From: Ophiothrix spiculata
Lineage: Eukaryota > Echinodermata > Ophiuroidea > Amphilepidida > Ophiotrichidae
DNA: 30,753 nucleotides
Assembly (NCBI GenBank): GCA_000969725.1
Contig: JXSR01S073576.1
Strand: one strand, 5' to 3'
The position numbers were made by a program, and so were the translations under genes. Positions 1 to 11,445 of this stretch are shown piece by piece (positions within the stretch are counted from its first letter, which is position 1; the number at the start of each line of letters is the position of its first letter). Below the pieces are notes generated by a model that did no database searches, had not been told where the DNA came from, and worked only from the letters and a program-made list of their open reading frames with translations.

Positions 1-849
1 ATTTGTAATAGGCTTAACAACGCTAAACTAGTAACACGAACATGAGCGACACCAAAACGGCAAAGTTGCACGCTTTATCCGAGAATGAGCCATATAGTCC
101 TAGGCCCTACAAAACTTGATTATTGTTGAAAATATTAGATAATTAAGGCAAAAACTTATTTTTGTATGGCATTTTGTGTGCGCAAATGTTTTTGGGTGGG
201 TTTTTACATTTTTTAAGTGGTTTTGAGAAGGGAGTTTTTAACTTTTTACCATAGGAGTTTTTAAGGGTTTCTCAGATTTGCAGTTAGATATTTTTCAAGT
301 GTATGTTTGTTTGTTCATTTATTTGTTTATTTGAGAGATTGACAGTCACTGGTTATGGCATTTGGTGGGGACATTCACAAATCATCTTATTTGTTTTGTG
401 AAATTATAGAATTGTTGTGAAAGATATTTAAAATTACCTTCAAAACGAGGGGTCAACCACTTCATCATATGAGTAACAAATTGCAGAGTTATAGATGAAA
501 ACAAACATGTACAATGTATAGTGTACTTTGAAATTCACCCATATAATGCAAAAAATGGGATCCTCTAGGGGAAATTTCAACACAGATTTCCATGTTTTGA
601 CCCATTTTCAAACCTGGTAGGGCCCCTAAAATGTTTGTGCTTTTGATTAAAGATATTGTTTCAAAGAAAATACATGTTTTTTTAATCCTTTGAGGCCCTG
701 TATTATGGAACTCTTTGCCGAAAACTAGAATTTTATACAAACATCATTTAATGCAAGCTTATAATTAACATGCATCCTACGTCCTTTGAGCTCATCATTG
801 TTGTGTCTTGTGGTATCTTTATTTTCTTTAAGTACTGCTGTCTACTGTG
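1..849. other. No gene seen
   Basis: AT-rich DNA with no convincing coding frame, repeat pair or RNA gene. The minus-strand 83-codon frame at 489-740 has no recognisable motif. Confidence 0.6.
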
Positions 850-965
850 TTGTGTAGTGTTATAAAGGGGTAGGCTTTTTAACAGGCCTCATTGGCCTTC
901 CAGCCGTCTCCTCCATAAGATTTTTTGTACTGTTTGAATGGAATTAAAAGTTTGATTTGATTTGT
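850..965 (+). repeat. Possible non-LTR retrotransposon 3' tail
   Basis: TGGAATTAAAAGTTTGATTT and the following TGATTTG resemble the simple-repeat tails of CR1/L2-like elements, preceded by a TAACAGGCCTCATTGGCCTT block. No coding part is attached. This is a weak call from general appearance. Confidence 0.3.
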
Positions 966-1133
966 TTAGAGGTTGTAAAAAAACTCCACTGGCACAGTTT
1001 TTTCAACATGGTTGGCGCCCTCAGTGTCTTCATAGATAAAACACTCTACCTTGGCTGTGCAGTGGCTGCCGTCTTCAAGACATACCAAGGATTGTGTGTA
1101 AATTCCTTGGACATACTATACTAGCAATGTATT

Positions 1134-1185
1134 CATAGTCCACCCAGATGGACCTTGCTTGTGAGGTCCATCTAGATGGACTATG
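1134..1185. repeat. Short hairpin
   Basis: CATAGTCCACCCAGATGGAC (arm 1134-1155) pairs with 1164-1185 with two mismatches and an 8-base loop. TGTATTCATAG occurs directly on both sides (1129 and 1184), partly overlapping the right arm. Confidence 0.5.
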
Positions 1186-1375
1186 TATTCATAGATTGAC
1201 ATTCAGAACAAACAATTTGTAACTGACCTGGCAATTTTGGTGATAACCAACAGACTTAAGTGACACTGCCAGGTTACTGTTGATTTTACCTGGGGGGAAA
1301 CAATGTGGGAAAGGGTACTTATCACACAGTTACTCTGTAAAACTTATAGATATAGGAGGGCCTCTGAATAACATT

Positions 1376-1532
1376 AGCGTGTCCAGGAGGGGGGCTTTGG
1401 GTGCTGAAACCCCCCGCACTTTGTTAAAAATTATGCAAAATTAGCCGATTTTTGATGTTTTTAGGCTTTAAGCACCCCGCAAAATACTGAAAGCCCCTCT
1501 AAGCCCCCCGCAGGAGAATATCCTGGACACGC
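1376..1532. repeat. Inverted-repeat element with GCGTGTCCAGG ends
   Basis: The perfect 11-bp tips GCGTGTCCAGG and CCTGGACACGC enclose imperfect arms rich in GGGGGCTTT / AAGCCCCC. It is a short non-coding fold-back element. Confidence 0.6.
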
Positions 1533-1605
1533 CGGTGAATAAAGTGTGCCAATGGGTTCACAGAAAATCTAAAACAAATCACATTAAAAAAAAAAACACA
1601 CGTAA

Positions 1606-1711
1606 TAAGGTCCCAATTTTCAAAAATTAAGAAAAACAGCATTTTTATGTGACTGTCTCCAGTCTCATAAAATAATGCTGTTTTTCTTAATTCTTTAAAA
1701 TTAGGACCTTA
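1606..1711. repeat. Fold-back repeat
   Basis: The arms TAAGGTCC..AATTTT and AAAATTAGGACCTTA flank a second paired block AATTAAGAAAAACAGCATTT with its complement, around a loop TGTGACTGTCTCCAGTCTCA. A separate 15-bp hairpin follows at 1721-1774 (TGGAAAAAGACATTG / CAATGTCTTTTTCCA). Confidence 0.65.
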
Positions 1712-1774
1712 AATCTTATGTGGAAAAAGACATTGCATTAATCTCATTTTACAAATTGACAATGTCTTTTTCCA

Positions 1775-2449
1775 ATTACCACTGATTATGACTCTAAATG
1801 AAACTTATTACTCAGAGTTGACCAGTTACCCAATATGAATCACTATGATACTCATGACCATGATTACTGGATATTAAAGAATACAGAATTGTACTGGCAT
1901 TGTGGTAAATTTGTACACATTTTTGTGTTGATAGAATATGGTGTGCATTCCAAATGGGTTCAGGTACGGTAGTAGCAAGGTTGCTAACTTGTGCCTATGA
2001 AGAGAAATCTAAAATTGTGTTAGAAAGATTTGTCAGATATATTACATCACTGTTGGTAACCCACGCTTTTTAAAGGGTGGGTTTGCAAAATCAAGAAAAT
2101 AACTAAAGGATGTGTTTCTTGATTCCATGGTTATGAAGGGTGTTTTTGTAAAAAGGGTGGATTAGAATTATAAAGGGTCTGTTCTTCACTGAGACTTAAG
2201 CTTTGATCAAATGCAAATTCCTCTCTATGGATTAACTACATGTATTTTTTTCATGATTCACCCACAATGAAATTAATCAAAAGTGGTTCAAACACTCAGT
2301 ATTAAATTTTTGTGATCTGTGTTGGAATACAGCATTTTTTCAGGGGGGTGGTGAGGAATACAAAGGCAACTTTAATCACCTTGTTTAGGCTTTCGCCAAG
2401 GAAACCCAATTTGGTACTTGGTACCAAGTAAGCTGAAAGAAGCTTATCT
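1775..2449. other. No gene; AAAGGGTGG-type repeats
   Basis: Words such as TAAAGGGTGGGTT and AAAGGGTGG recur at 2071-2180 and again after the SINE at 2695-2785, so the SINE lies between or within copies of the same low-complexity repeat. A 14-bp perfect palindrome ACTTGGTACCAAGT is at 2416-2429. Confidence 0.5.
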
Positions 2450-2644
2450 TTAACAGGGCTCCAAGATGTTTTTTAAATTCAGTTTTGAATGCAGGAGGAA
2501 GACCGGAGCACCCTGAGAAAAACCTGCGGAAGCGAGCATGGACTGAAAACCAAATGCACATAAAGCGCTGGGCGCGGGACTCGAACCCAGAACCTCATTG
2601 GTGCAAGGCGAGGTAACTACCGCTGCGCCAATTAGGCAAGACAT
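2450..2644 (-). mobile_element. tRNA-derived SINE
   Basis: Reading the minus strand from 2644, an A-box TTGGCGCAGCGG and a B-box GGTTCGAGTCC have tRNA-like spacing, but the acceptor stem does not pair, so this is a SINE head and not a tRNA gene. The body contains GGTTTTTCTCAGGGTGCTCC then GGTCTTCCTCC, resembling the conserved central block of some animal SINE families. The 64-codon open frame here is an artefact. Confidence 0.65.
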
Positions 2645-3014
2645 GACTTCAAAATTAGCTTAGTACACATATTGTGGTACATGGCAGTCAAATCTTAAAG
2701 GGTGGGTTTTGACTTTACAGTATAAAGGGTGTTTTCATATAAAGGGTGAGTTAAAATTAAAAAGGGTGGGTTAAAAATGGCACTGCCAACTATGTACATC
2801 AATGTGAAACGCAGAAACATCGGTATAGCAACAAATTGATTGGTCAGAGCTGGTTAGCAAATATGGGCAATCAACCAAAGTGCAGTAATTTCCATAAGAG
2901 TTATTAGAAATATTAGCAGGGTTCGGTATATTTTTCGAAAGGATCAGTCTCTAAGTGTATCCCATCAGCTTTCCAAACACACAACACTATACAATTTTAA
3001 CAGAGCTTTAATAA

Positions 3015-3360
3015 GGCCTAAAAAAATAATTGTTTGATTGGCGTAACCCGACCGACCCTATTTTTGGTGCCGACCCTAGACTTTTTTATTTTTATTTTTC
3101 ATGTGTACATGATAAAAATGGTAAATTAAGCATGGCAACAACATACTTTCCACTTTCAGGCTGTTTAAAAGTCCAGATTGTTATAAAAAATGACAGTTTG
3201 GAACATAAAATGTTATTGCTCCATTAATATTTGTGTCCTGTGGTTATTTATTGTTATTTTTAAAGCCAAAATAAAAAAAAAAAAAAAAAAAAAAAACGAC
3301 CTACCTACCCTAATTATTTTTTTTATGTTACGCCAATCAAACTATTATTTTTTTTAGGCC
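3015..3360. mobile_element. Harbinger-type MITE, TAA duplication
   Basis: The 346-bp element starts GGCCTAAAAAAATAATTGTT and ends with an almost perfect reverse complement; the inverted repeats are about 35 bp (inner part TTTGATTGGCGTAAC). TAA is found directly outside both ends (3012-3014 and 3361-3363), fitting the TWA duplication of PIF/Harbinger. The subterminal part carries CCGACCGACCCTATTTTT. It contains a 20+ A run near 3270. There is no coding capacity. Confidence 0.8.
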
Positions 3361-3942
3361 TAAGTGAAAAGTGACTCTGAAATTGGAAAAAAAAATAGAT
3401 CTCAACAAAAGTTGGCAACAAACTGCTATACAAGCTTTCATCCACTCACTTTGCCAATTGATGCATTGCGTGGTTGAATATATCGTAAGGATGTAAAATC
3501 TTATTAGAAATGCTAGAGCTTTTAACGGTTTTTTTTAGTTCTGAAAATAACTTATAGCAAAGGTTTCATAAGTTCTACACAAGAACTTGGGAAACCGTAA
3601 TTTTTTCTAATCGGGAAACTATAAGAAACTTTAAATATTGTGTTAAAAATAGCTGATTTGGTATTGTGCAGTGTTTAAATTTTCATTTCCAAAACTGCAG
3701 TACCGTAATACCTTTTCAAAGATTTTTCAGCATAAAATGTAGAGGGGGGAAAAAACATAAAAAGCAGTTCCTGATAAAACGTAATTATTATTTATTAGCG
3801 CATGTAGTATCGGTGCACAAATAAATGGGGTCAAATAGCCCCGCAAATAGCATTTTGTGTCTCTAGAAATAGAATGCTTATCTGGGCAAGTTTTCATGTA
3901 AAATACTTTGTGCTAGTAAATCATTTTTAAGATGGTACATAT

Positions 3943-4303
3943 CAACGTTGGCGCTAGAAAATAATTTAAGGGGTCCACTGGACCCTTTAAACATCCCAAT
4001 TTTCAAATTTAAGGGGTCTGATGGAATTTCAAGGGGTCCGACGAACCCTTTAACCCCCCTATTTATTCAAATTTAAGGGGTCCAATTTGAATTTTATGGG
4101 TTTTAGAAGATTTTTTACCATCCTGCTAAATATTTATTATAATTTAACACATTTTATAGGAGTCCACTTCAGAATGTACCATTTTGCAGTGAATTTTATT
4201 GCGTCCAATTGGACCCTTTACACTTCAGCTTTTTCCAAATCAAAGGGTTTTTTTCATAAAAACCGCGTCAAAAACGCGAAAACGCGATCTAGCGCGAACG
4301 TTG
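3943..4303. mobile_element. hAT-like MITE with 8-bp duplication
   Basis: Inverted ends: CAACGTTGGCGCTAGA at the left and TCTAGCGCGAACGTTG at the right. The eight bases outside are GTACATAT (3935-3942) and GTACATGT (4304-4311), 7 of 8 identical, the duplication length of hAT elements. Inside are several spaced copies of AAGGGGTCC / GGACCCTTT in both orientations and a CG-dense AACGCGAAAACGCG stretch near the right end. It is non-coding. Confidence 0.7.
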
Positions 4304-4450
4304 GTACATGTAGGTAACATGCATGCAAAATATATAACACAGTGAATATAATACACATGGAATTGCCATCACTTACTTTCAATATTTTAAGTCAGCCTGC
4401 ATTTATAACGGCAGACATATCTAAATTTCAATTCTAAATTACATATATAA

Positions 4451-4684
4451 GGCCAAAAAAAATAAAATGTTATGTTGCCCTCAGCGACAGACCCTATTCA
4501 GAAATTTAAAAAAAAAAATATTAGGGTCGGGAAAGCACCCAATTTTGCTCAGATTGGGTGTTTTCTGAGAAAATATTTTGAAAATAGTGGAAAATGCACC
4601 CAAATTTGGTACTTTGGGTGCTTTAAAAAAAAATAAAATCAGAAATCCCACTTGAGGGCAACACAACAATTATTTTTTTTGGCC
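4451..4684. mobile_element. Harbinger-type MITE, TAA duplication
   Basis: The 234-bp element starts GGCCAAAAAAAATAAAAT and ends ATTATTTTTTTTGGCC, with the inner repeat GTTGCCCTCA in inverted form. TAA flanks both ends (4448-4450 and 4685-4687). The outer ends match those of the elements at 3015 and 24010, while the inner repeat matches only the latter. It is non-coding. Confidence 0.78.
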
Positions 4685-4770
4685 TAATGGCCGGAAAGAT
4701 ATGAGACTCTGTGTTTTTTGTACAGTATAATATTGTTGTCATTCAAATAACTTTCATCCTGTCTGGTTAA

Positions 4771-5036
4771 GGGACCATTCACAGACACTTGCAAGGGGGC
4801 CTGATGAAAAAAAAAATTGTTGCGAAATATTTTCAGGGCCTCGAAAAATTTAAGGGCCCCCCTTTTTTGTGACATAAATTAGTGGTCAACCCCATAGAAA
4901 AGCATGTAAACTCAATATTTACCGGAAAATTTTTGGTAAGTTTTTTTCAAGCTTCCCCCCCCCCCTTACGAGGGGGAAAAATTTTAGGCCCTCTTTTTGC
5001 ATCAACCCCCCCTAACAAGTCTTTGTGAACAGTCCC
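4771..5036. mobile_element. MITE with GGGACYRTTCAC ends, TAA duplication
   Basis: Inverted ends: GGGACCATTCACAGACACTT at the left and AAGTCTTTGTGAACAGTCCC at the right, followed inwards by imperfect GGGGG.YTGATG arms. TAA flanks both sides (4768-4770 and 5037-5039), as for PIF/Harbinger elements. It lies only 86 bases from the previous MITE. Long C and G homopolymers sit inside. It is non-coding. Confidence 0.72.
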
Positions 5037-5536
5037 TAAGGACTGTAAATTTGCGTATCGATTTAATTTTTTTAAAGAAAATATATATGCATTAGGGGTT
5101 TTTCAACTATTTCTTACATTACACTGTGGACATAATTGAAAAAAGTTGAGGGGTAAAGCACCAAATGCGCCAGTTTTGTCATTGTATTTCTATTTTCTAT
5201 GTAAATTTTGTTGTATTTTTGAGAGGGTTCAAAGTGCCCAGTTTTGGCGCATGGGTCAAATTGAGATTTCAACTAGCAACAAATGTGCCAAAGCACTATC
5301 GTAGTACATGTAGTGAAAATAAACTATCAACACACAAAAATGTGAATTGACTGAATGACCATTTCTTTTTTCTACTCGTCATTCTTACATATATTTTTCA
5401 ACGTCCTTTTCCTCATGTACATTGTACATAATGCAGATGTAATATAAAATTTTGTAAGGGGACCAACTGTAAGTTTCCTGTGGTGCCAGGTGGAAAAGGA
5501 AACTATCAATATAATTACAGAGAACAGGTACACAAC

Positions 5537-5851
5537 CCAGGGGGGTCACTTACATTGATGGAAGGTTTGAGTATGTGCCACACTCAAGACACCCTTTTCA
5601 AGATTAATTCAGTTCCAAAGACCCCCATTTTCAAAGAAAATGATTCAAAAATGTGTGTTTTATAAAGTTTCAACCTAATTTTGAGTGATTTTCAGCTCCA
5701 ATAATTGTATTTTTATGCAAAAAAAACCCAGTTTCTGAGACCTCAATTGGGAGTGAAAAAATCAGTTCCATAGACCCTATTTTTTAGTTCCGCAAGACCC
5801 TATGTTGTATATGGCGCAACGCACATACCTATAAGTACCCCCCTACCCCTG
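5537..5851. repeat. Possible element with G-rich/C-rich ends
   Basis: CCAGGGGGGTCACTTAC near 5537 and GTACCCCCCTACCCCTG near 5835-5851 are roughly inverted, with GTATGTGC / GCACATAC just inside. A similar G-rich motif set occurs at about 10590-10670. The pairing is too loose to be sure of one element. Confidence 0.35.
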
Positions 5852-5856
5852 TACAT

Positions 5857-6307
5857 CAGAATTCACGGTGAAGCCTCAAAGTGAAGCAAGCGATGTTAAT
5901 GTGTATGTTTCATATTAACTAAAAGTTGAGCCAACATGTATAATAAATACCAAGTGTTGGCTAAGTTATAATATTTGGAATTATTTTAGCCGAACATTGG
6001 ATCGGTGTTTTTTTTCAAGTCAGAAAATATTGCGCAAATAGGACCATACTTGAATGTGTTTGTCAACATCTGTGGTTTTTGCTTATTGATATTAGACTGA
6101 ATGCATATGAAAATCTTTTTAATATTGCAAACAAAATTGGTCTAAAAGATGTGTCAGAAATTGGTCAAACTTACTCTTGAATAAGTTTCACCAATATAAT
6201 GAAGGACAGCAATAAATGAGAAAAAAGTCTAAAAAAATTGTTGACCTCAAGGAAGTTTAGACTTATTTAGAGTACTAGTATTTGAATCTTGAAATATAAC
6301 TTTTCTA
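5857..6307. other. No gene seen
   Basis: AT-rich, many stops in all frames, no clear repeat. Confidence 0.6.
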
Positions 6308-6444
6308 ATGGTTTATTCAGAGTCTTGCCGATATGAATCGATGGATGCCCATCAACGCGCAGTTTTTACACGCGCTATGCACAAGGAATAGCACGTGTAA
6401 ATGGGCATCGATTGATGGATATCATCAGACTCTGAATAAACCAT
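6308..6444. repeat. Fold-back element B, copy 1
   Basis: The arms ATGGTTTATTCAGAGTC and GACTCTGAATAAACCAT are perfect at the tips and continue imperfectly (CGATATGAATCGATGGATGCC). The loop contains CGCGCAGTTTTTACACGCGC. It resembles the element at 18798 in both arms and loop. Confidence 0.75.
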
Positions 6445-7021
6445 AACCAAGAACATTTTTACTATAGGCATTCCTTTTCCTTAATTTTGTTCTTTCAATG
6501 TTAGGTTTCATTTTATGTCACAAAAATGATCACCAAATCATCAGTGATCAGAGATACCGGGAGAGATACCTTGATGTGATTTGCAAAGTTCTGTATTTTA
6601 CTATTTGTGGAAATATATTTTGATAATGTTGTTGTAGTAGTTTTATTTGTATACCTGTATTTTTCTTGTTTATATGTTCCTGTAAACCTAAAGAATACTT
6701 TCCAAAACCTTGTGCAGTCCGTTTATTAATCGTCTCTAGATTTTTGTGGATTATCTGTTTCTTGTTAATTGCTGTTTTATTTGGTGAGTTTGTTATATTA
6801 TGTTTTAGGCCTTCACCGTTTTTTATAATTTTTTTCTTTTCATTATTATTTTTTTCTATACATTAGGCTTATGTTGTAACTTGTTATTCTCCCCACATTG
6901 AGTTGGCTTACTTTGTTTTGTTTTTTTAATTATATAATCGTATTCTAAGTAACTTTCTGTATCAAATTTGATCCTTGATGTGTTTTGTACCTTGTCCGTT
7001 GGATCTACTTTATTTCATAAA
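6445..7021. other. No gene seen
   Basis: T-rich; the 66-codon frame at 6666-6866 is a Phe/Ile-rich by-product of composition. Confidence 0.6.
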
Positions 7022-7023
7022 TA

Positions 7024-7260
7024 TGTGATGACTGGCCCCGAAGAAGGGGGACTATGCGACAGGACACTTGTCAAGAAAATGGTAAAAATAGATAGTAAAA
7101 AATAAAGAAAATAATGAGAATTTCCAGATCGCATATTGATCAATTTCAACAAGTAAGGTGTTATTTTACAGTTTAGAAAATGCTGTACATAACAGTTGAA
7201 ATGATAAAATCAAAATTGATATCATCTGCAAAGTGCCCCCTTTCGGAGTGAGCCATTACA
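7024..7260. mobile_element. MITE family A copy 1 (TGTGATGRC ends, TA duplication)
   Basis: The inverted ends read TGTGATGACTGGCCCCGAA then a G run at the left and CCCCCTTTCGGAGTGAGCC then ATTACA at the right, with TA outside both (7022-7023 and 7261-7262). The whole body matches, in reverse orientation, the interrupted copy at 13387-13823, including AAATGATAAAATCAAAATTG and TAAAGAAAATAAT. TA duplications suggest a Tc1/mariner-driven non-autonomous element. Confidence 0.75.
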
Positions 7261-7728
7261 TATGGCATGAATTATGAAACATGACATTCTACACTAGACA
7301 TTTTTCTGCAGGTAAATTACCCTGTATTAACTGAACAAATATGATAGGAAGGGTATTTTTTTATCACAAAATACACCTGAATGTACTACCGGTATGCTCT
7401 ATTATGATGGCCTTTGGCCTATAAATGCACAGATCAGGTTTGTGATATCTTGGCTGGCTTACTGGCAGTCAGTCGGGTTGAGATGTGACTGAGTGGTGAT
7501 GTGACTAACGCAGCTTAATGCGTTGTCTTATGGTGTATTGAATTACAATACTAAGATAGACTTGAGAGGAGTATTCAGGGATGAAATTTTGTCAGGAATC
7601 ATTTGGAAATTTGGCCAAGAAACTTCCGTCCAAAGTATAGAAATTAAATGCATTTAGATCTTTTCAGGAAATTTTGAATGCATTCAAGGAAATTCTGACT
7701 CTGATGATGCATTCCTGGTTAGTACATT

Positions 7729-7917
7729 CAGACCTGAAACTTTTCAGCTTTCCAGCTGATTTCAGCTCTTTTTATTACATCTTTTAGGCGTTTTCAGCTA
7801 TTTATTACACTTTTTTGGCTCTTTTTCTTGATAAATCAGCCAAATTTAAGCTCTTGGTGCAGAATTTGAAGGTTTTCAGCTCTTTTTTTTTTTTTTTGAG
7901 ATTCAGTTTCAGGTCTG
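7729..7917. mobile_element. Small hAT-like MITE with CAGACCTGAAAC ends
   Basis: The 12-bp inverted ends CAGACCTGAAAC and GTTTCAGGTCTG are bounded by TACATT on both sides (7723-7728 and 7918-7923; one further base can be aligned). The inside holds repeated TTTTCAGCT words and a long T run. A 6-7 bp duplication is slightly short for hAT, so the family is not certain. Confidence 0.6.
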
Positions 7918-7923
7918 TACATT

Positions 7924-9509
7924 GCTCTCTGATAAATCCATGGAAGTTTTAATTAATTTCACAAAGGAGTTCATTCAAAATCAATCAAATTTAGAAAAGC
8001 TATATTTTTTCAATTATTAATGAATGCATGTCACTCCTTCCACAAAAATTTTCAAGATTTGAAGAAAAACATCATATTTCAATGAAAATAAGTTCACAGT
8101 GTGCTTTTTCAAGTGTATGTCTCCGTTCATCTCAATTATGTTGATGTTGATGTCAGATATTGTTTTTCTGTTTCGGTCAAATTAGCAGAATCATGTTACA
8201 TAGTGCATTAATATCACATCAGTACAACATAATTATAGTGCAATTTTAATGAACATTACTCATAAAGACCAATCCATTAGGAGTATTTTTTAAGTTTGAT
8301 GACCAAATATTATTTTGTAAAACAGTAGAATTGTGTTTAATTTGCTCTTGAATGTTGTTGTTTTCCAGAAAAAGTGTTGTCCGTAATCGTGATGGAGATG
8401 TAAAGATGTTGACCAACGTCGACGTCCATAAAATATAATTACATTTCCCTAAATGTTCATCACCTACATGTATCAGATAATAAGCATCATTGTTTTGTGA
8501 ACATGCATTTGATTTAAAATCTGTTTTTGAAGTTGAAGATGAGTTGGGATAAAAACGTCTTTAATTTGCTCCAGAAAATGACGAAAATGTTGGCAAAGTT
8601 ACATTGTATAAATAATTCAAGGGGCATTGGACAAGTTCATCCCCATATTTTTTCCAAACATTTTTAGATTTCTGGATGTAATATTAAAGTGATAGCAGTA
8701 ATGATAGCAATTTATCAAAATATTTTTTCTTTTATTATTAAATATCGTTGACAAATTGACAAAAAATCCTCGGCAAAATATACTTTGCTCTAGCTGGAGT
8801 TGAAACTTGACATGACATTAATCTTCCTGTTTAAACAGGAATTCCTGTTGGGGTTTTTTTTGTGGCAAAATGTCTCTGTCTTCATGTAGGCCTATTTTTA
8901 GCGTATTTTCCTGTTTTTTCACAATTTTCCCATTTTTTTTATGGAATTTCATTCTCATGCCTGCTTTATGCAAAAATTGAAATTTCTTTCAAATTGCCTG
9001 CACTTTTTAACGCAAAATGATGTTTTACAAACAAAGCTTTGTCTCTTTCTGCAGGGCATCAATACATATTAAAGAATTCAGTTTCAAAGTGTATACATAA
9101 CTCGCTCAGATACTGGATCACACACATGCCCTGACAATGGTAATTGCAATTTTTGTGCGGTGATCATTTCGATCATGGTTCTAACAAGAGACCGTGACCC
9201 AGTCGTCTTGGTGATAATTGGATTACATGTATAACGCCTCGATACTGAAGAGCGTCATCTAAGGTCAATATGCAAAACAAAATGTTCATATACTTGTTGT
9301 TTTTGAAGTTTTCAAGCACAATTTTCACAATATTTTGATATTTATTATCTAACATACCAATTAGTGTAAATCGTCTGAATATTTTTTCAATGTACTTTTA
9401 CATTTAAATATGTGCTTTAACCCAGTACCCACCGTTTTTTGGCATTTTAACAGGGAAGGGGTAAAATAAACTAAGTACAAACACGTCACAGAGTGGGGGA
9501 GGAAGAAAA
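7924..9509. other. No gene seen
   Basis: 1.6 kb of AT-rich sequence without coding motifs. It contains one perfect 18-bp palindrome TTCCTGTTTAAACAGGAA at 8824-8841. Confidence 0.6.
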
Positions 9510-9605
9510 AAATCGTGCACGCGGGGCCCGGGGCGTGAACCCGCGACCTCTGGTTTCAGAGGCAAGAGTGTGGGCTTCATGCTACATGTATGAGGGGAAC
9601 TCCGG
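9510..9605 (-). mobile_element. Degenerate tRNA-like SINE fragment
   Basis: On the minus strand, a GGTTCACGCCC B-box (9531-9541) follows an anticodon-arm-like hairpin CCTCTGAAACCAGAGG. The A-box is poor (ATGTAGCATGAAGCC). It is most likely the head of an old SINE. Confidence 0.4.
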
Positions 9606-9715
9606 CAGGCTTAGATATAGACTTTGGTGATTGCGTAATGATTGATCGTGACGATTTGGACTTTTGGGCTGTGTATGGTTTTGTATGATTTGTCACTGTT
9701 AGGGTTTAACATAAT

Positions 9716-9883
9716 GGCCCGTATTCCAGAAAGGTGTTTAGCTAAATCAAGGTTTTATTTCTCGTCAACAGCACGACTCATTGAACTGTTCTGCTTGAAA
9801 GCTGCAATGATGCATATCATTCCTGGACAGCTGATGCTCAGTTAAACAATGGTTTAGCTAAACATCTTTCTGGAATACGGGCC
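9716..9883. repeat. Fold-back element with GGCCCGTATTCCAGAAAG ends
   Basis: The 168-bp element has inverted tips GGCCCGTATTCCAGAAAG and CTTTCTGGAATACGGGCC, followed by TGTTTAGCTAAA on one side and its complement on the other. The 67-codon open frame over it is not a gene. Confidence 0.7.
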
Positions 9884-10251
9884 AATATGTTTGAAATACA
9901 AGGGAACTTAAAATAAATGGTTGAATTATAGGCAGAGATAACAGTTGCCGAAGCTCTAGCGGAAATGCAAGGAATTCTTTTGTATAGTGTTTTTTTTTTT
10001 GTACACAAACTGTGTTAAGGAAATACAAAAGAATTGGAAAACCAACAGTAAAAAAAAAAGTATGTTAACCCTAAATCGTTTCTTTTTTGAAAGGTTTCTG
10101 TATATAAAATATTTGATATTGATAAACAATTATGTACATGTATAAAAGAAAATTTTATTCACCTCCAGACCTTTTCATTACAAAATAGAGTTCAAGCATG
10201 GAATACTTGCAGTCTCATAAAGGTTCGTTTAAAAAGACTAGCCTAGGCATC

Positions 10252-10870
10252 GTACTAAAAATGAAGGCCTTTTGGAAACAGCCTGTTACTACTTTAATAC
10301 ATTAAAATCAGGATAAATTTAAAAAGTCCACTTAAAATGGTTGAAATTGAGAGAGAAAGAGTTAAAACTATTCTTCAAATGGAAACAATTCAATCAAAAA
10401 TATTGTTTGACTATATTTCATGTTCTTAGGTTTCAACAAAGTATTTCATATTTTAAATTAAAATCACTCTTTTCTTTGATTTTTTTATGCCCAATATTAT
10501 TAGGTCAATAATAAATCTTTTTAGAGAATGTGTTCGTTATTCAACATGTTCAACAAATTTAATGAAAAGTACTGTTAGGTTTTGTTACCATATAGGGCGT
10601 GAAAAGGGGGTCTTGAGGGCGGCACATACCCGTATCACCTTTCTAGGTCAGTGCCCCCCCCCCCGGGGGTATCATACTAAAAATTACAGCCTTTTTGGAA
10701 ACAGTCTGCATGTTAATACTTGAAAGTATATTAAAAATCAGGAGAAATTTAAAAAGTCCACACATAAAAATGGCTAAAATTGAGAAACAATTCAAACTAA
10801 GTTTTCAGAGAATGTTTTTGTTATTCAACAAATTTAACGATTAGAACTGTTAGCTTTTGTTGCCATCTAT
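10252..10870 (+). repeat. Tandem direct duplication of a roughly 340-bp AT-rich unit
   Basis: Unit 1 (10252-10590) and unit 2 (10673-10870) share, in order, TACTAAAAAT, CTTTTTGGAAACAG, AATCAGG.TAAATTTAAAAAG, AAATGG.T.AAATTGAGA, AGAGAATGT, GTTATTCAAC and TTTTGTT.CCAT. Unit 2 lacks about 130 bases in the middle. Between them is a piece containing a CCCCCCCCCCCC run. The AAATGGCTCAAATTGAGAG word also occurs in the 19115 element. Confidence 0.6.
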
Positions 10871-10941
10871 GTATGTTATAACATATACTTGTTAAAAAAA
10901 GTGGCAGGAAGGATATTGGCCAGCCTGTTTAAGGTGGCTTA

Positions 10942-11185
10942 GGGGCGCACCATTTGATTCTCAGGGGGGGGCATGGCAGTTTTTTGAAAAAAAAAAAAAC
11001 TTCGCCGCCTTCGATCTTGACCCAAAGATGAGTAAGAAAAAAAAACTTTACCAGACTACTTCAAATTAAAGAAAAACATAAAAAATGTAATAAAAAAAAA
11101 TGTCGCCGCCTTCGGCGGCTAAAAAAAAACAACTTGACTCGACCCCAACTTCCATGCCCCCCCTGAAAATCAAATGGTGCGCCCC
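10942..11185. mobile_element. Harbinger-type MITE, TTA duplication
   Basis: The 244-bp element has inverted ends GGGGCGCACCATTTGATT and its reverse complement, extended inwards by a TCAGGGGGGG run and CATGG. TTA flanks it on both sides (10939-10941 and 11186-11188). The middle has two copies of TCGCCGCCTTCG separated by A-rich DNA. Removing the element and one TTA gives a 20-mer that occurs intact at 14728-14747 on the other strand, direct support for insertion. Confidence 0.82.
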
Positions 11186-11188
11186 TTA

Positions 11189-11443
11189 GCACAGAAAGAA
11201 TTCTTGTATTGAATTTTCTTATTCTTTATTTATATGTGCTGATTACATTTCGAAAATATAAAATGTGGTCACCTTCTGAGTTTTTTTTTTAATCCACTTC
11301 AAAAACAGGTTTTAACCACTATTTGCCATTGACTTGAATGTTAAAATCATGAATATAAAGACAAAAAACACAAATATAAATGGCTCTATTTTTTATTTGT
11401 TTTTCATATGTTTTTTGTCCTTATGCATTGAAAAAATGCAATA
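11189..11443. other. No gene; left flank of the mariner-like element
   Basis: AT-rich spacer between the Harbinger MITE and the mariner-like element; nothing else recognised. Confidence 0.6.
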
Positions 11444-11445
11444 TA

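Noticed and set aside
2574..2644. Functional tRNA gene on the minus strand
   Set aside because: A- and B-boxes are present, but the acceptor stem does not pair and a SINE body follows.
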